Made by a program: the position numbers and the translations under genes
Source of the DNA: Cloeon dipterum
Lineage: Eukaryota > Arthropoda > Insecta > Ephemeroptera > Baetidae
Direction: 5' to 3'
Length of the DNA stretch: 64,000 bases
Assembly (NCBI RefSeq): GCF_949628265.1
Contig: NC_088790.1
Span: 5,336,545-5,400,544, forward strand
The notes under the pieces: model-generated
Database searches by the model: none
Told to the model about the DNA's origin: nothing
Seen by the model: the letters and a program-made list of their open reading frames with translations, nothing else
Shown here: one piece after another, positions 1 to 11,467 of the stretch
How the letters are laid out: each line of letters opens with the position of its first letter
Position numbering within the stretch: the first letter of the stretch is position 1

Positions 1-242
1 GCTGACGTTCTTGAAGAACTCTTTGCTGCGTTACTAAACCACAAAAGTACATAATGGTTTTGACGTTTCCGTCGATTTTCAGCTCAAATTTCGTGTCAAA
101 TTGTGGACCGATGGCTGCATAATAACCTAATTTGACCCTGAATGAGGAATCGCTGGCTGTCATCCTTTTTCTAATCGACAATTTAAATTTCATAAAATTA
201 ACAAATGAATTTCCTTTTTAATTCCATGAAAAAATCCGTCAG
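1..242 (+). other. Intron at the left edge of the ADAMTS-like gene
   Basis: No supportable coding frame is seen. The stretch ends in a pyrimidine-containing run and a CAG acceptor at 240-242, in phase with the downstream spacer-domain exon. The window therefore opens inside the gene, and the upstream exons lie to the left. Confidence 0.5.
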
Positions 243-3200
243 TGCTGCTAAATTCGACCACTGGGCAGAAAATACCCTTCGACCGGACATTGTTCTACCA
301 CCAGTCCGAAGAGAGCAACAAGGGCGAATCCCTCTCATACCGCGGCCCGCTGCCAGAGGCCGTGGACCTCGCCCTCAACTACGGTGGCGGTCCGCTTGGC
401 GTGCGCTACCAGTTCGGCCTGCCAACCGGCGAGGCCGTGCAGCAGGACGACTCGACCGCCCTTCGCCCTCGTCGCAGGTCGCGCACCAAGTTTTCCTGGC
501 ACATGCTGGCCGCCTCGGAGTGCTCCAAGTCGTGCGGAGGCGGCCTGCAGGCGGCCAAAGCCGTGTGCACGCGGGAGGGCGGCGGCCACGTGCCCGAGAA
601 GAGGTGCAACCACCTGGAGAAACCAACGGCCAGGAGCATGAGGTGCAACGTGCGGCCCTGCCCTGCGGAGTGGGAGTACGGACCCTGGGGCCCTTGCTCG
701 GCCACCTGCGGCCCGGGAACCCAGGCTAGAACCGTCGCCTGCAGGCAGCATATTTCAGCAACCATGACAAACATGAAGGTAAGGCTTTCCCTGTTTTCCC
801 CTTCTTTTTCATTTGCAACTAGCCCGTTGGCTCGCATTGTTAATGAATTCTCAAGAGTGTCTAAGCAATGGGAGACATTTGAGCAGTTTGGGGATCTATT
901 ACTGACCAGCCAATGTCAGAGATGGTAAAAAGTGGTTAGTTAAGTGTCTCAAAATGATCAAATAATTTAACGGGCTGCTTAGACACGCCGCACTTGCTGG
1001 TTTGCGCACCTTTCCAGTGGCTATAGGGACAAATGTCTGGCGTTTCGATTAAAGACCTCGGTGCGAGGAGGCGAAATGATGGCCACATTTGGCCAAAGCT
1101 CCTCTGCAGCCAATCAGGCACCATGTTATCCGCTCATAGTCCGCGAGATGTGCTGAGCAGATGTTAAAAAAGCGTGTCTAAAAATTTGCCACCAAGAAAT
1201 CAACACCGGTATGAGTAATGCTAAAAGGGAATTAGAATTCGTGTGACTTTTTTACATACTCGGCTTCCAGATGGCTTTGAATAAATAGAATTCTCTTGGC
1301 TCGTTCGCACCTAAACGATATTCTAGTTCAGGCAGGCGTCTAAGTGTCTAAAATAAAAATGATAATTTAAACGACACCCGAACGAAATATGAGGCGATTT
1401 CATACATTTATTACATTACCCGTCCAGATAAAGCGATTTCTCCTTTTGCGAGGCAATAAGAGATTATTTTTAACGCAATAAACGTAGGATTAGCGTCAGC
1501 GTGTGGAAGAGATATTGGTAAATACGAATTCGCTCTCGATTTGTGAGAAGGAGACGAGTCTAGCGCTTTGAAAGGCCTCAAACATCAAAGAGAGGAGACT
1601 CGCATGTCTGCGTCATAAAATATTATAAATAGAATCCGCATGAAATAAAATTATCACTTGAATGGCAGTAATCTGATCTGCATCAGCGAATTTCTCCGTC
1701 AAAAATTTGCATACATCCTCTATCTGCGACGACTTATCCCACGTACTGTAATAATATACGTTCGGTCGTTTCTTTAAAACTCGCATAACGCACCGAAAGC
1801 TTCTAGGAAAATAAACAAAGGCGTCAAAAATTTATTTTCATGGCATTTTTCAACCTCATCGCCGTGGGGTATTTGAGGATTTGAAGATGAATAAACCTAC
1901 CTCTCTGTTCAAGAATCAAAGTGAATTTTTGAATAAATCTCATGACCATTGAATTGAGCTTTAGCAATATTTCTTATCCATTCATTTGTTACTATGCCCA
2001 CTGCAGCGTAGTTTTACCTTTTAAAGAGTTATTTCAACGAAGACTCAGCCAACTATTTCATTAGAAAAACAAACGTTTTAAAATTGCCAAACTCTTATCC
2101 GACGATTTTGAAAACTCCTTTGGCTTATTGGAGTTTCGATAAGAATTAATTTTTGGCTCTTGAAATTCAGTGTAAAAACTAGTACGAATATTCTGGCAAA
2201 AGCAGCAGAAGAAAATGGATTTTTAAAGGTATTTAGGGTCTATGAAAATCGAGGATTTTGTATTTTATAGGACATTTGATAAACAAATATTATTTTAAGC
2301 CTTTCAACTCTCATTAGTTAAAATTTTAAAATATTTTCTAAAGTTTTAACGCATATATTTCGCTATCGTTAGGTCAATGACGCTGCCTGCCTGGGGCAAC
2401 GGGGTGCCCGCACCCAGCCGTGCAACCAGGGCTCGTGCAGTGCGGCCCGCGTCGGCGAGCTGCCGCAGGATGGCCCCCAGGGAGGTGCCCAGGGCCACTG
2501 GCTGACCACCGCGTGGACCGAGGGCTGCGCGTGCGGCTCTGGCGTGCAGACTCGGCGAGTGGCCTGCTCGGCTGCGAGCTGCGACGGCGGCCAACGGCCC
2601 GCCGAGTCGCGGCCGTGCGCCAGGGTGTGCCGCGAGGCGCACTGGTTCTCAGGACCGTGGAGTCCGTGCTCGACGCGGTGCGGGCCGGGCCGGCAGACGA
2701 GGCCGGTGCTGTGCCTGAGGGCCAAGGCGGCCGTCGACGACCACCACTGCGCCGACCACGAGCGGCCCCTCGCTGAGAGGGCCTGCGAGGAGCGGCCGTG
2801 CGGCGGCCAGTGGTTCTCCAGCGAGTGGGGCGCCTGCGAGGAGGAATGCGGCCCGCAGAGCAGGCAGGTCAGGTGTCTCGACGAGAAGAACAGACCAGCA
2901 GAAGACTGCGCCAAGGACGAGAAGCCGGTGGCCAGGCGGCCCTGCTCCTCCTGCTCCAAATGTGAGTAGTCTTCATTTCAGTTTTCTTTTAAATTAAACT
3001 TTATGTTACACTTTCAAATAAATTAAAAACTGTCCCAAGATTGGCTAAAATTTCACAGCCCTGCAAAAAGCACACAAGTTTAAAAAAATGCGAGTTACGC
3101 TTGGTTCTGCTTCTATTCTTGGGTTTATTATAGTGATAAAATGTTGCTAGATAACATAGAGAATCGAAAAGAGTCAATAGTGCTCATTGGTGTTCTTAAA

Positions 3201-4441
3201 ATATCATCCAGCTGTTATAAATAAAGATAATAAAAAAATCAATAATCGTCAGGTTGTTAAATGCCTAGGTAATAGAATCAAAGTCATAAAAAGTCAAGTG
3301 CTGCCCCCCTTTATCTTTTTTTAACATTTTATACCTTTTTTATTTTTTACAAAAAGTGCCAATTGAAAAGCTTCCTAGTTAGAAAGCTAAATAGCATATC
3401 CAACATCAAAGATACACGAACACAAAAATCTTTCAAATCTTGTGTAACGTGAACTGAACCATCTATTATTAGTTTTCATGCTGCGATTTTTGATACTTAT
3501 TCTTATGGGTTAACCGCATCACGGCAAATTAATTCCTGCGCCAAAGAATCTCTGGTGTGGCAGAAAAATAATGACGCTCTCACTTGGCCAACATTTCTCG
3601 CTGAAGCACAGGCTCAAATTTCGCGGAAATTGACACACGTTTGCTCATAACGTCAGCATTTATACAAAATTTTGCGGGTCGACTGATTCAACAACAAAAA
3701 AGGTTCATTTTCTAGCTCAAATAAAATCAACAAGCTTTTTAAAATAACTGTGTGCGATCTAGTTTTGATTCATCACAATGGAATTTTGAAAAAAAATTAA
3801 ATGTGCTATATGAAGAAGCTCTTCTTTATCTTAGACTGTTAAATTAAAGACGTTTTTGCGTTATTTATTTAAATGATTTCAATCACTTTTAATTGATGAT
3901 TGAACTTTGGATTGACGTCGAGTTCAAAGGAGTCCAAATTTTTATTCTTTAACCAACCAGAAAAAAATAAAATGTATACTCGAAATTCCCGGGATTTGAT
4001 ATTTTAGCGCCCGTAAAATCCGCAAAAAAAATGGCATTTCAGGGACCTCTCAACTGGATTGCTGGTCACCTAGTATTAATTAAGAAAATATCAGGAATAT
4101 AACCCAAGTCAGAAATTTTGTTGCGTACAAAGATTTTGGCTCAAAATTTTTATATTAAATTTTTTAATTGATCTTTTATATTCTTTAATTAAAAAATATG
4201 GAAAAATATATAATAGAAACTGCTACTAATGTGCCATTTGGATTTCGTTGCAGCAGCGTTGGAGCAGAATGTCGTGGGGAGCGAGTTGCCACGCGCGCAG
4301 CTGCTGGCGCGGCAGGACCACGAGGTAGAGAATTGCAGGGACTCGCTGCGCGACTGCGGGCTGGTCTTACGCGCGCGCCTCTGCACCAACCGCTACTACC
4401 GCACGCGCTGCTGCGTGACCTGCTCCAAGGTGACACCCTGA
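243..4441 (+). CDS. ADAMTS-like extracellular matrix protein, C-terminal part (spacer, TSP1 repeats, PLAC)
   Basis: Three exons join in frame: 243-778 (enters with two bases of a codon, leaves in phase 0), 2373-2961 (leaves in phase 1) and 4254-4441 (ends in TGA). They give 436 residues. The first exon opens with the end of an ADAMTS spacer domain (motifs GPLPEAVDLALNY and GVRYQFGLP). About five thrombospondin type-1 repeats follow, recognised by CSKSCGGG, WGPCSATCGPG, CACGSGVQTRRV, WSPCSTRCGPG and WGACEEECGP. Exon 3 encodes a PLAC domain with its six-cysteine pattern ending RTRCCVTC, just before the stop. No metalloprotease domain is visible, but the N-terminus is outside the window. ADAMTS-like proteins are secreted, catalytically inactive matrix organisers. 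Spacer, TSRs and a terminal PLAC without Kunitz or Ig domains suit the insect lonely heart type better than papilin; this assignment is inference. The coding exons are far more GC-rich than their introns. Confidence 0.85.
820..1145 (+). repeat. Dispersed repeat family R1, copy 1 (3' truncated), in an intron
   Basis: It shares blocks such as CCCGTTGGCTCGCATTGTTAA, AAGCAATGGGAG and GTCAGAGATGGTAAAAAGTGG with copies near 14723 (inverted), 57233 and 60312 (inverted fragment). It starts at the same left boundary as copy 2 but lacks the 3' third and is more diverged. It sits in the same orientation as the host gene, just downstream of the first exon. The family is described under copy 3. Confidence 0.75.
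1146..2372 (+). other. Rest of ADAMTS-like intron
   Basis: AT-rich sequence with no coding frame or RNA gene that I can support. It ends at the AG acceptor (2371-2372) of the second visible exon. Confidence 0.6.
2962..4253 (+). other. ADAMTS-like intron before the PLAC exon
   Basis: A GTGAGT donor follows the phase-1 exon end at 2961, and a CAG acceptor lies at 4251-4253. The interior is AT-rich and I see nothing else in it. Confidence 0.7.
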
Positions 4442-5007
4442 CCTGAAGGTGGCAGACAGACTGACTCGACAGACGGAGGAAGGAAGAGATTGAGTTCTGA
4501 ATGCGAGTGCGAAAAGTGCGCGACAGAGAGCGTGATTCTGCAAGAATTGTCTCCTTAAATTCGCCTTTTGCGTGCGAAAGCTGTTAGTTTCGAAGCCACC
4601 AAAAGATGGCACCACCGGTTACTTACGATTTTAAGGCAGTTTTGTTGCGATTTAGGACTCAATCCTAAATAATGCACTAAAAGAGGGCTGTTTATTGATT
4701 CCGCAAAACCAGTAAATCGATAATTACATAAAAATTTGATTTGCGACTTGTGTCACGCCTCCTTTTAATTCTTTCTGTTGAACAACGTCCCTGGTTCAAA
4801 ATTCTCGCGAGTTTCGCTCTCATCTAGTGGTTGCTGTTCACAGATAATCCGCTGGAAGTTTTTAGGTTTTACAGCCATTTTTAAAATCATAAAAATACGG
4901 TGGCGCCATGTATTGGCAGCTTAGTGCACTAAAGTTCTTCCGTTAAATGGTGAATTCCGCAGTATATAATTATTAATAATTACAGTGTATGTCTAATTTA
5001 AAGCGTA

Positions 5008-5093
5008 AAATAAATAATGCTAATATTTAAAACAGACCGAGAAAGAAAGAAACACACGCATAATAATATAATCACGTATATTCGTGTAATAAA
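5008..5093 (+). terminator. Candidate polyadenylation signals of the ADAMTS-like gene
   Basis: Two AATAAA hexamers, one near 5008-5014 and one at 5088-5093, lie about 570 and 650 bases after the stop. Either could define the 3' end. The call rests on the hexamers alone, which are common by chance in AT-rich DNA. Confidence 0.35.
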
Positions 5094-6831
5094 GCAGACT
5101 GATCAGCGTAATTTACAATCTCGCGTGTCCATTTATTTCGCATTAGCCGTGCTTATCATCGGGGGCCATTACCGATCGAAGCTTGCTTAGCTTAAAAGCA
5201 TCTCACGCGATAAAAGCCCACGCACTTTAATGTACCAGCCAATAAATCCGCACCGATCTGGACAAAAAGTGTCTTTGATTGCCCTCGTCTTGTGCCCCAG
5301 CCCCTTTTAATTTTCGCACTTTTTCCGCTGCGGCGACGCTTACACTTTTGATTGATGAGAGCGTCGCAGCGCCGAGAATTTTTGCCTTTTACGCTCGCAC
5401 TGCTCTAAAATCTATCTGCTCGAGCAGAGAGTCGACATAAAATTTAACTACTCAAAACCCAATCAGCGCCCTGTTTGGGGAAGTGGTTTCGTTGGACTAT
5501 TAAAATTACTTTAATGAACTTAGCTGCTGAGATACGAATTCATTAAAATTCAGACTTTGCGGCTGGTCGCGCGAGGACAGGCCAAAGAGGAACAATGGAA
5601 GTGCCCAAGGGTCATTCTTTGTCCCGGCCAGATCTCTTCATTCACACATAGCACGCATTTTTATTGTTTTACAAGTGCCATAATTTTCAGAGACACGGCC
5701 GCACTTTGAAACACCGCACCTTCCATCGAATGGCAGGAATTCATCGTTTGAAAGCTTTTTCAGCAGCTTTGTTAGTCGCGCGCTATCAGATCGACGAAAC
5801 GACGTCGCTGAAAGAAAAGTCTCCACTTTGGCCAAATAATTTATGGCCCTCGGGAGAAGTGGAGGCATTCTTCGCGGCGCGAGTGCAATGGCTGCTGACC
5901 GACTTGAGCTTTGTTTTTGCATCCACCGGCGGCCGCTTTGTCATTCGCTGCTTGAAACATTGCAGACGCTGCTGCTGCTGCTTTTTTAACTCTCAGGCGG
6001 GAGAAGTTGGACGAGAAATCGATCAGCAGGATTGTTTTGCTCGCAGCAACGGCTAAAGCAATCAAGAGATCAATCTTGTCGCAGGACTCTCAACGTCTTC
6101 ATCTCAGTGATTACCTTCCAGCTAAATTGAGCGGATCAGTTTACTTTTTTGCGTCTTCAATGTCTTCAAGAACAAAATAAAAACCCAAATTATAGAGGGG
6201 ACTAATTTAAAATATAAGGGAATGCTTATGTGTCGGTGGCTAACAAGGAAACTCTTATAATTCAAAGATATAAATTATAGCGAAATTGTTAAATTCGTGT
6301 ATGACTTCATGATGCGAATTAGGTTGAAGTATTCCGATTTCGCAATTTAAGTTATTTATGGGATTTGAAAATATGAAAAAAAAAACATTTCCAATTTGAT
6401 TGAATATTAATGTTTTATACTCAATCTAGATCAAATTTGCTACATAGACAATATTTGATGAGACAAATCGATCGGTGGAGTAGCAATAAAAATCAGGGAC
6501 TCATTTTTTAGTCTCTCTTAAAGTTTGTTTCGGAAATAAAAGTCCACCAATTATAATTAGATCAATCGTTTTATTTTAAATAGTTTAATTTTGAATTGTG
6601 ACTTTAACAATTAATGCAATTAATAATATGCCCGCAATCTCTCTTGCGCACGCTGAACATGGTGCCGCGTTTGATCCGCATGACCGATTACTGCAGTTGT
6701 GTAATTATTAACGCTTGTATAAATAGAGACAAAAGTGTGACAGGATTAATTATTATGTGTATGAGCTGTGAAGACGGTCGATCTCGTCGAGTGCATCGTG
6801 TCTGTCTGTCGCGAAACACACGCTCTCATGG
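5094..6831. other. Intergenic between convergent genes
   Basis: The ADAMTS-like gene (plus) and the TULIP gene (minus) converge here. Around 5640-6060 is a GC-richer patch that is open in more than one frame on both strands, but none of the translations resembles a protein or has splice partners. TTTATT at 6570-6575 would be an AATAAA on the minus strand, about 260 bases past the TULIP stop, and is a possible poly(A) signal. Confidence 0.4.
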
Positions 6832-9800
6832 CTAGTCGTCATACTCAATCTTGTCAATGGTTTCGCTTTTTTCCGGAGGCACGCTCTCCGTCTGGTTTTG
6901 ATCCAACTGCTCCTTCTCCATCTCCGCGATTTGCTGCAAGATGAGATCCTCGACGTCCACTTTGTCTAGATAATCCTGGATCTTCTGCCGCAGGGGCTCT
7001 TCGGCCAGACTCACCAACTGGTACCTGTTGCAGAAAATCCATTAACGCGTTTCCACTTGATAAACATCTCGTTTTATTATGCCACAATTACAGTTTTATT
7101 TCGCCCCAAAATGTGTGATTGAACATACATTTAATGGATTTGCTCCATTAAAAATACGAAACTTTTTCACTCAAATAGCCCAGGTCTATAACTTTCGATT
7201 TGATTTACTGCACCTGATTACGTTGGGCAACACGTTCAGCACGAATTCAGCCAAGTAGTCGAGCGTGCCGGAGCCTTGGACCCTGGTCTGCAGGTTGCCT
7301 ACCGTCATTTGCAGGCGCTCTATCCGCGGGCGGCGCTGCACGTTTAGCGGCTGCAGCAGTCTCGCCCTGACTTGAAGATAGTCGATCCAGAACTCGGCTC
7401 GACCAGTGCGAGAAAGCCACCCCAGACTCGCCTGCCAGTTGCATTCACCCTTTAGGCGCTGAGTTGCAACCTGCAAATTATACAAAAATTAGGAATAAAG
7501 TGTAAATAAGTGCGCGTAATATCCGTAATAAAATTAAAATTCAATTTACCTTTCACCCCTCATTGAATTTCCTTTTTATTTAAGTTTTAAACGTGAAATT
7601 AGTTCATTTGATTCAAAATCAAGATTTGTTCTTATTCCGGCCATTAAACCCCCCTTTACAACCACTAAGCACATGCAAATACCGAATTCAAAGGAATAAA
7701 ACGCTCCAGATGTTTGCTTTGATTTTACTCAATGGTTTTATTTTAAATTAATTAACGTTGAGAAATTGCTTTTATAGATGCAAAATGTGCTATATCCAGA
7801 TCAAGATTTATTATAATCGAAAATTTAAAGAAGCTAAATAAGAAATTTAATTTACTTCTGAAAGGTCTCACCCAAAATATAAGGCACCGTTCAATTTTCA
7901 ATATTAAAAATAAGTATTTTTCCTGTCAAGAAGAAATAAAAATTCAAAATGTGATCAATTGGGAAGATTTGTTCCCCACTGAGTGTTTGACCTGCACTAT
8001 TCTATGATTTTTTCTTGATTTTCAGACAAAATTGTAATCGTCTGGAAAATACCTGACATTTCTTGCCATTTTTTCCCCGGCCGAGGAAAAAATCAGAAGG
8101 AAATTGTGCTCAATGTGGATTTTTGTCTATTAATTTGTTACCTGGAGGGTGGCGTTGGCAGTGTGGTTCACAACTTCAATGGACACATCGCCAACCCTGT
8201 AGAAGGACGCAAGACCTGTGAGCTGCAAGTGGGTGACGGCGAGAGCGGCTCCACCATAATCCAAGCTTTGGTTTTGCACGATGTAGGGGTCAAGGCCGCG
8301 AAGCCGGATTTCCCGACGCACTTCCGCGATGGCAATGTCCAAGGGAGGCACCGAATTGGGGAATGTCTGCGGGAGCTTTCCGATATTTTGATTGATCGCA
8401 GCTAGGATTTTCTCCTTCATTGCAGAAAAGATGTAAGGTTTCACGGATTCAAAAACCATGTTACTGATCATGTTGAGAATTCCCTGCAAGTTTAATAAAA
8501 TTGCTAAAAAAATGTACATAATAGAGCTGTGAAATTCTGACGGTTTTTAGGAATATTTTTCTAAGTTTTATAAATGTATTATTTTCCTCCAGAAAATAAA
8601 ATATAATGAGATTTTTTTATCTATTTCCGAAACCGTCTAAATTTTACAACTCCGTTTGCAACATACCTGAGCGTAAAAGACTGGCCCTCGGAGATTTTCG
8701 AAATTCATGTTGATGGAGTCAAATTTCATGTTCAAATCAATATTTTGCGCTTCAAGGTGGCCCTGGCGGTCGACCTCAAGGGACGCAATGCCCTCGACTT
8801 GCGCCCCTTTCACCGTGACTGTAAAGGGGCCTTGGTTGTTGGCCAAGAACCCTTTGGTGGTGTAATCGCCGTTCATCACCAGCGCGGCAATTTTCACGCC
8901 AACTTCTGCTTGCAGGGCAGTCAAGTCAAGTTTGATGCGTTGAAAACGGAACTTAGATAATCCATAACATTTGACCTGAAAACGAGATCAGTTATTGCAG
9001 CAAAAATTTAGGGTTCGATTTATTTGCACCTACCTTTTTGCATTCCAGGGTGATGGTAAGAACCTTGAACTTGAACTCAGGCACGTCGACTGGGTCAGGG
9101 ATCGGGGCACCAGGGAGGCCGACTGGGTCCTCATTTTTGTAGTGCTCCACTATTGAGCGCAGTTGCGACGCTATGTCTTTTTCGCCAGCAGCCTCAGCCT
9201 CCCTGCGCGCTCTCACACATCCTGTAAATATATTCGGGTTTTCACACATTAATATTTAATTTTTAAGGTCGAGACAACTCAACGAAACTTACGCTAGAAA
9301 TAAATCTTTGTTAATCGAGTGGATTGCGTTTTATTCGACTATAAATCATTTTTGTGATTACAATTAGGAGGTTGAGAGGGGTGGAGGGTAACTATTCCTA
9401 AACCCTTTAGCTGGCCAAATGAGATTGAGATGAGTCTGTTGGGGGGGGGGGTAATTTTTTTCAATTCTGATGGTTTGAACCCGAGATCTGGAGGTGACAA
9501 ACTATAAAAAACACGAAAAGGTTAGAAATTCGTATTTTTCGAGTTTTGAAGAGGAATTTCTCGAAAACAAAAAAGACAATACCACTCTGAAATTATCGCA
9601 CAAGTTCTCAAATGGCATGGGATACTGTTGAGTACATTCGAAAACTTAAAAATCCTGAGGTGATATCCAAAATTTAAAGTAGAATCCAAAATTAAGAATT
9701 TAAACTTCGCAATTGACCTAGGGCATCAAATTTAGTGTCATTTCAATGGTGCGAGAGAAAACTACACACTGCATACCTATTTTTTCTCAAACAATTCACC

Positions 9801-10327
9801 ACGGTGTGAGATACCGAGATTTTAAAGGTTTCCAAAAATGCCCCGTCAAGCTTGTGAAAATTAGTAGTATTTTGTCAAAAACTTTTTAAGATGCAGCTGA
9901 TCTACTAGAAAAAATTATTTCCCTGAGAGTGTTTGACGTCATGCCAATTTTGTCCTCCGACCCGTGACGTTTCATCAAAATAATAGAGAAAATTAGTAAA
10001 ACAAAATTGATCTGAATTAGCACAATAGTTTGTATTGCAATTTCGGCCAATCGCTCATCAGCAAACCGACTCAACCACTCTCTCTAGACATTTTATATTA
10101 TTACTAATTAACATCTTCTTTTAATATCTAGTCCTGACATCAATATTTAACCACTGAAAAGCAACAGTGCGTTTTTAAATTAGTTTTTTGACCTACGTTT
10201 GACCGAATAATTCCTCTTTAGAAATGTTTTATTGGTTACCTGAATCGCAGGTTGTTACGTTGAAGGATAAACACGTGCCTAGATGGAAGAGGGACAAAAG
10301 TAACGCAACTGTCCGTGCAGCAGCCAT
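6832..10327 (-). CDS. Secreted two-domain TULIP-type protein (group 7 allergen / JHBP-like)
   Basis: Six exons join in phase without a stop: 10327-10240, 9221-9034, 8975-8667, 8483-8142, 7470-7214 and 7024-6832. They give 458 residues. The start at 10327 opens a hydrophobic signal peptide (core VALLLSLFHLGTCLS). Two tandem domains follow, roughly residues 30-240 and 241-440. Each has a helical segment, amphipathic beta strands and a final helix that ends by contacting the next unit. The second domain carries RGLDPYIVQ, close to the GLDP motif of mite group 7 allergen-like proteins, and then LQLTGLASFYRVGD. Such proteins belong to the TULIP fold, which binds lipophilic ligands in a tubular pocket and includes insect JHBP/takeout. 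Ligand and tissue are unknown. The C-terminus is acidic (KIEYDD). A diverged takeout-like tandem is the main alternative name. Exon structure is confident; family name moderately so. Confidence 0.75.
9340..9540 (+). repeat. Single-arm copy of the foldback repeat at 42001-42350
   Basis: It lies in the first intron of the TULIP gene. The order of blocks (GGTTGAGAGGGGTGGAGG, TTTAGCTG, GAGATTGAG, TTCTGATGGTT, CCGAGATCTGGAGGTG) matches the left arm of the foldback element near 42 kb. An 11-base G run (9441-9451) sits inside it. Confidence 0.65.
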
Positions 10328-11467
10328 TTCAGGACTGAGCGAAGCTTATCACAAGGTGAAAGGGCAACTCGTCACTATACTATAAAAACACGAGAGGGTT
10401 ATCAAAACATACGGCAAAGTCGATTATTCATCCGGAAAGCGGATCAAAATTTTTTTGACGTCATTATTGTTACAAGGCATGTTCAAAGCAAAACAATTGA
10501 CTTTCAAAACCTTGAACATTGCAGAATTTTAAATTGACAATTTTTTGTGAAACCTCCCACTTTCGAGCGGGCTTATCATTGCAATGGAAGAGAATCATGT
10601 AGGCGCATATCAGCACTCACTCGACCCCTAAACATCGCTCCGATTATAAGCACTGCAAGTGCACACAAAGCATGCACTCAACAATGCGAATTGTGACACC
10701 AGATGATTTGCATTCGAAGAAATTTCAAAAAAATCTCAAAGAACAAAGAAATGCTTTAAAAAAATCCAAGTGCTTCACGAAAACTAGGTTTATTTCTTTT
10801 GCCTATGCTTCAATCGAAATTTAAAAATAAAAATTTTGCTCTTTACTAACAATAAGTAAAATAGTTAAAATATTGCTAGATTAGAGGCAAAGAGAAGGGA
10901 TAATTCGTCCTGGGCGCCGTTTGAAAGAATAAACACCTCAGAAAATTGAAGAACAAGCTGCTGTCCACTGAGAATGAGGTGTAATCGTGGTATTGCTGAG
11001 CCATGCACTGACAAGACGAAATCTCTACTCTTAAAAAGGTAGGGTGTCACATAAAACAGGGAGGTTGCGCCACAGCCATGACGTGACAGTGGATTCCACT
11101 CCATCACTTAGCGACAAACCCATATTGGTTTCAAAGCGATCACACCATTGAGATGTATTTTTAATTATTTTTCCTTTAGAAATCAGGAGCCTACATAATA
11201 AAAAACCTGTTTTAATTTGTTTGACTTTATATGCATTACTTCAGGCAACAATACATAAAACAAATATAAACAATTTTTTACAGCATTCAAGGAGGCCGCA
11301 ACATAAATTTTATACCGCTCAAATATGAATTAATTTGTGAATAAAATAGAGCAACGTGGAAGTACAATTATAATAATGCATTTTTATTGTATTTTAAGAC
11401 GATCAATTAAGTTTGTGTATCTTCGTAGAATAGGAAGAAATTGATTTTTTGATTTTTTTCTCAAATC
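10328..11467. other. Intergenic between the TULIP gene and lectin A, with a dispersed repeat
   Basis: The upstream flank of the TULIP gene. Bases 10588-10680 (AGGCGCATATCAGC, CACTCGACCC, AAACATC, AAGTGCACACAAAGCATG) match 37998-38082 in the same order, so a short dispersed repeat is present. The minus-strand open frame at 10865-11107 has no recognisable domain and is not counted as a gene. Confidence 0.5.

Noticed and set aside
205-751. Several overlapping open frames on both strands over the first ADAMTS-like exon
   Set aside because: They are shadows created by high GC. Only the frame with spacer and TSP1 motifs and matching splice phases is real.
5638-6065. Open frames of 74-130 codons on both strands between the first two genes
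   Set aside because: No recognisable domain, low-complexity cysteine run, no splice partners; frames on both strands fit GC-richer non-coding DNA.
10865-11107. 80-codon minus-strand frame before lectin A
   Set aside because: No CTLD residues, no signal peptide and no counterpart upstream or downstream of copies B to D.
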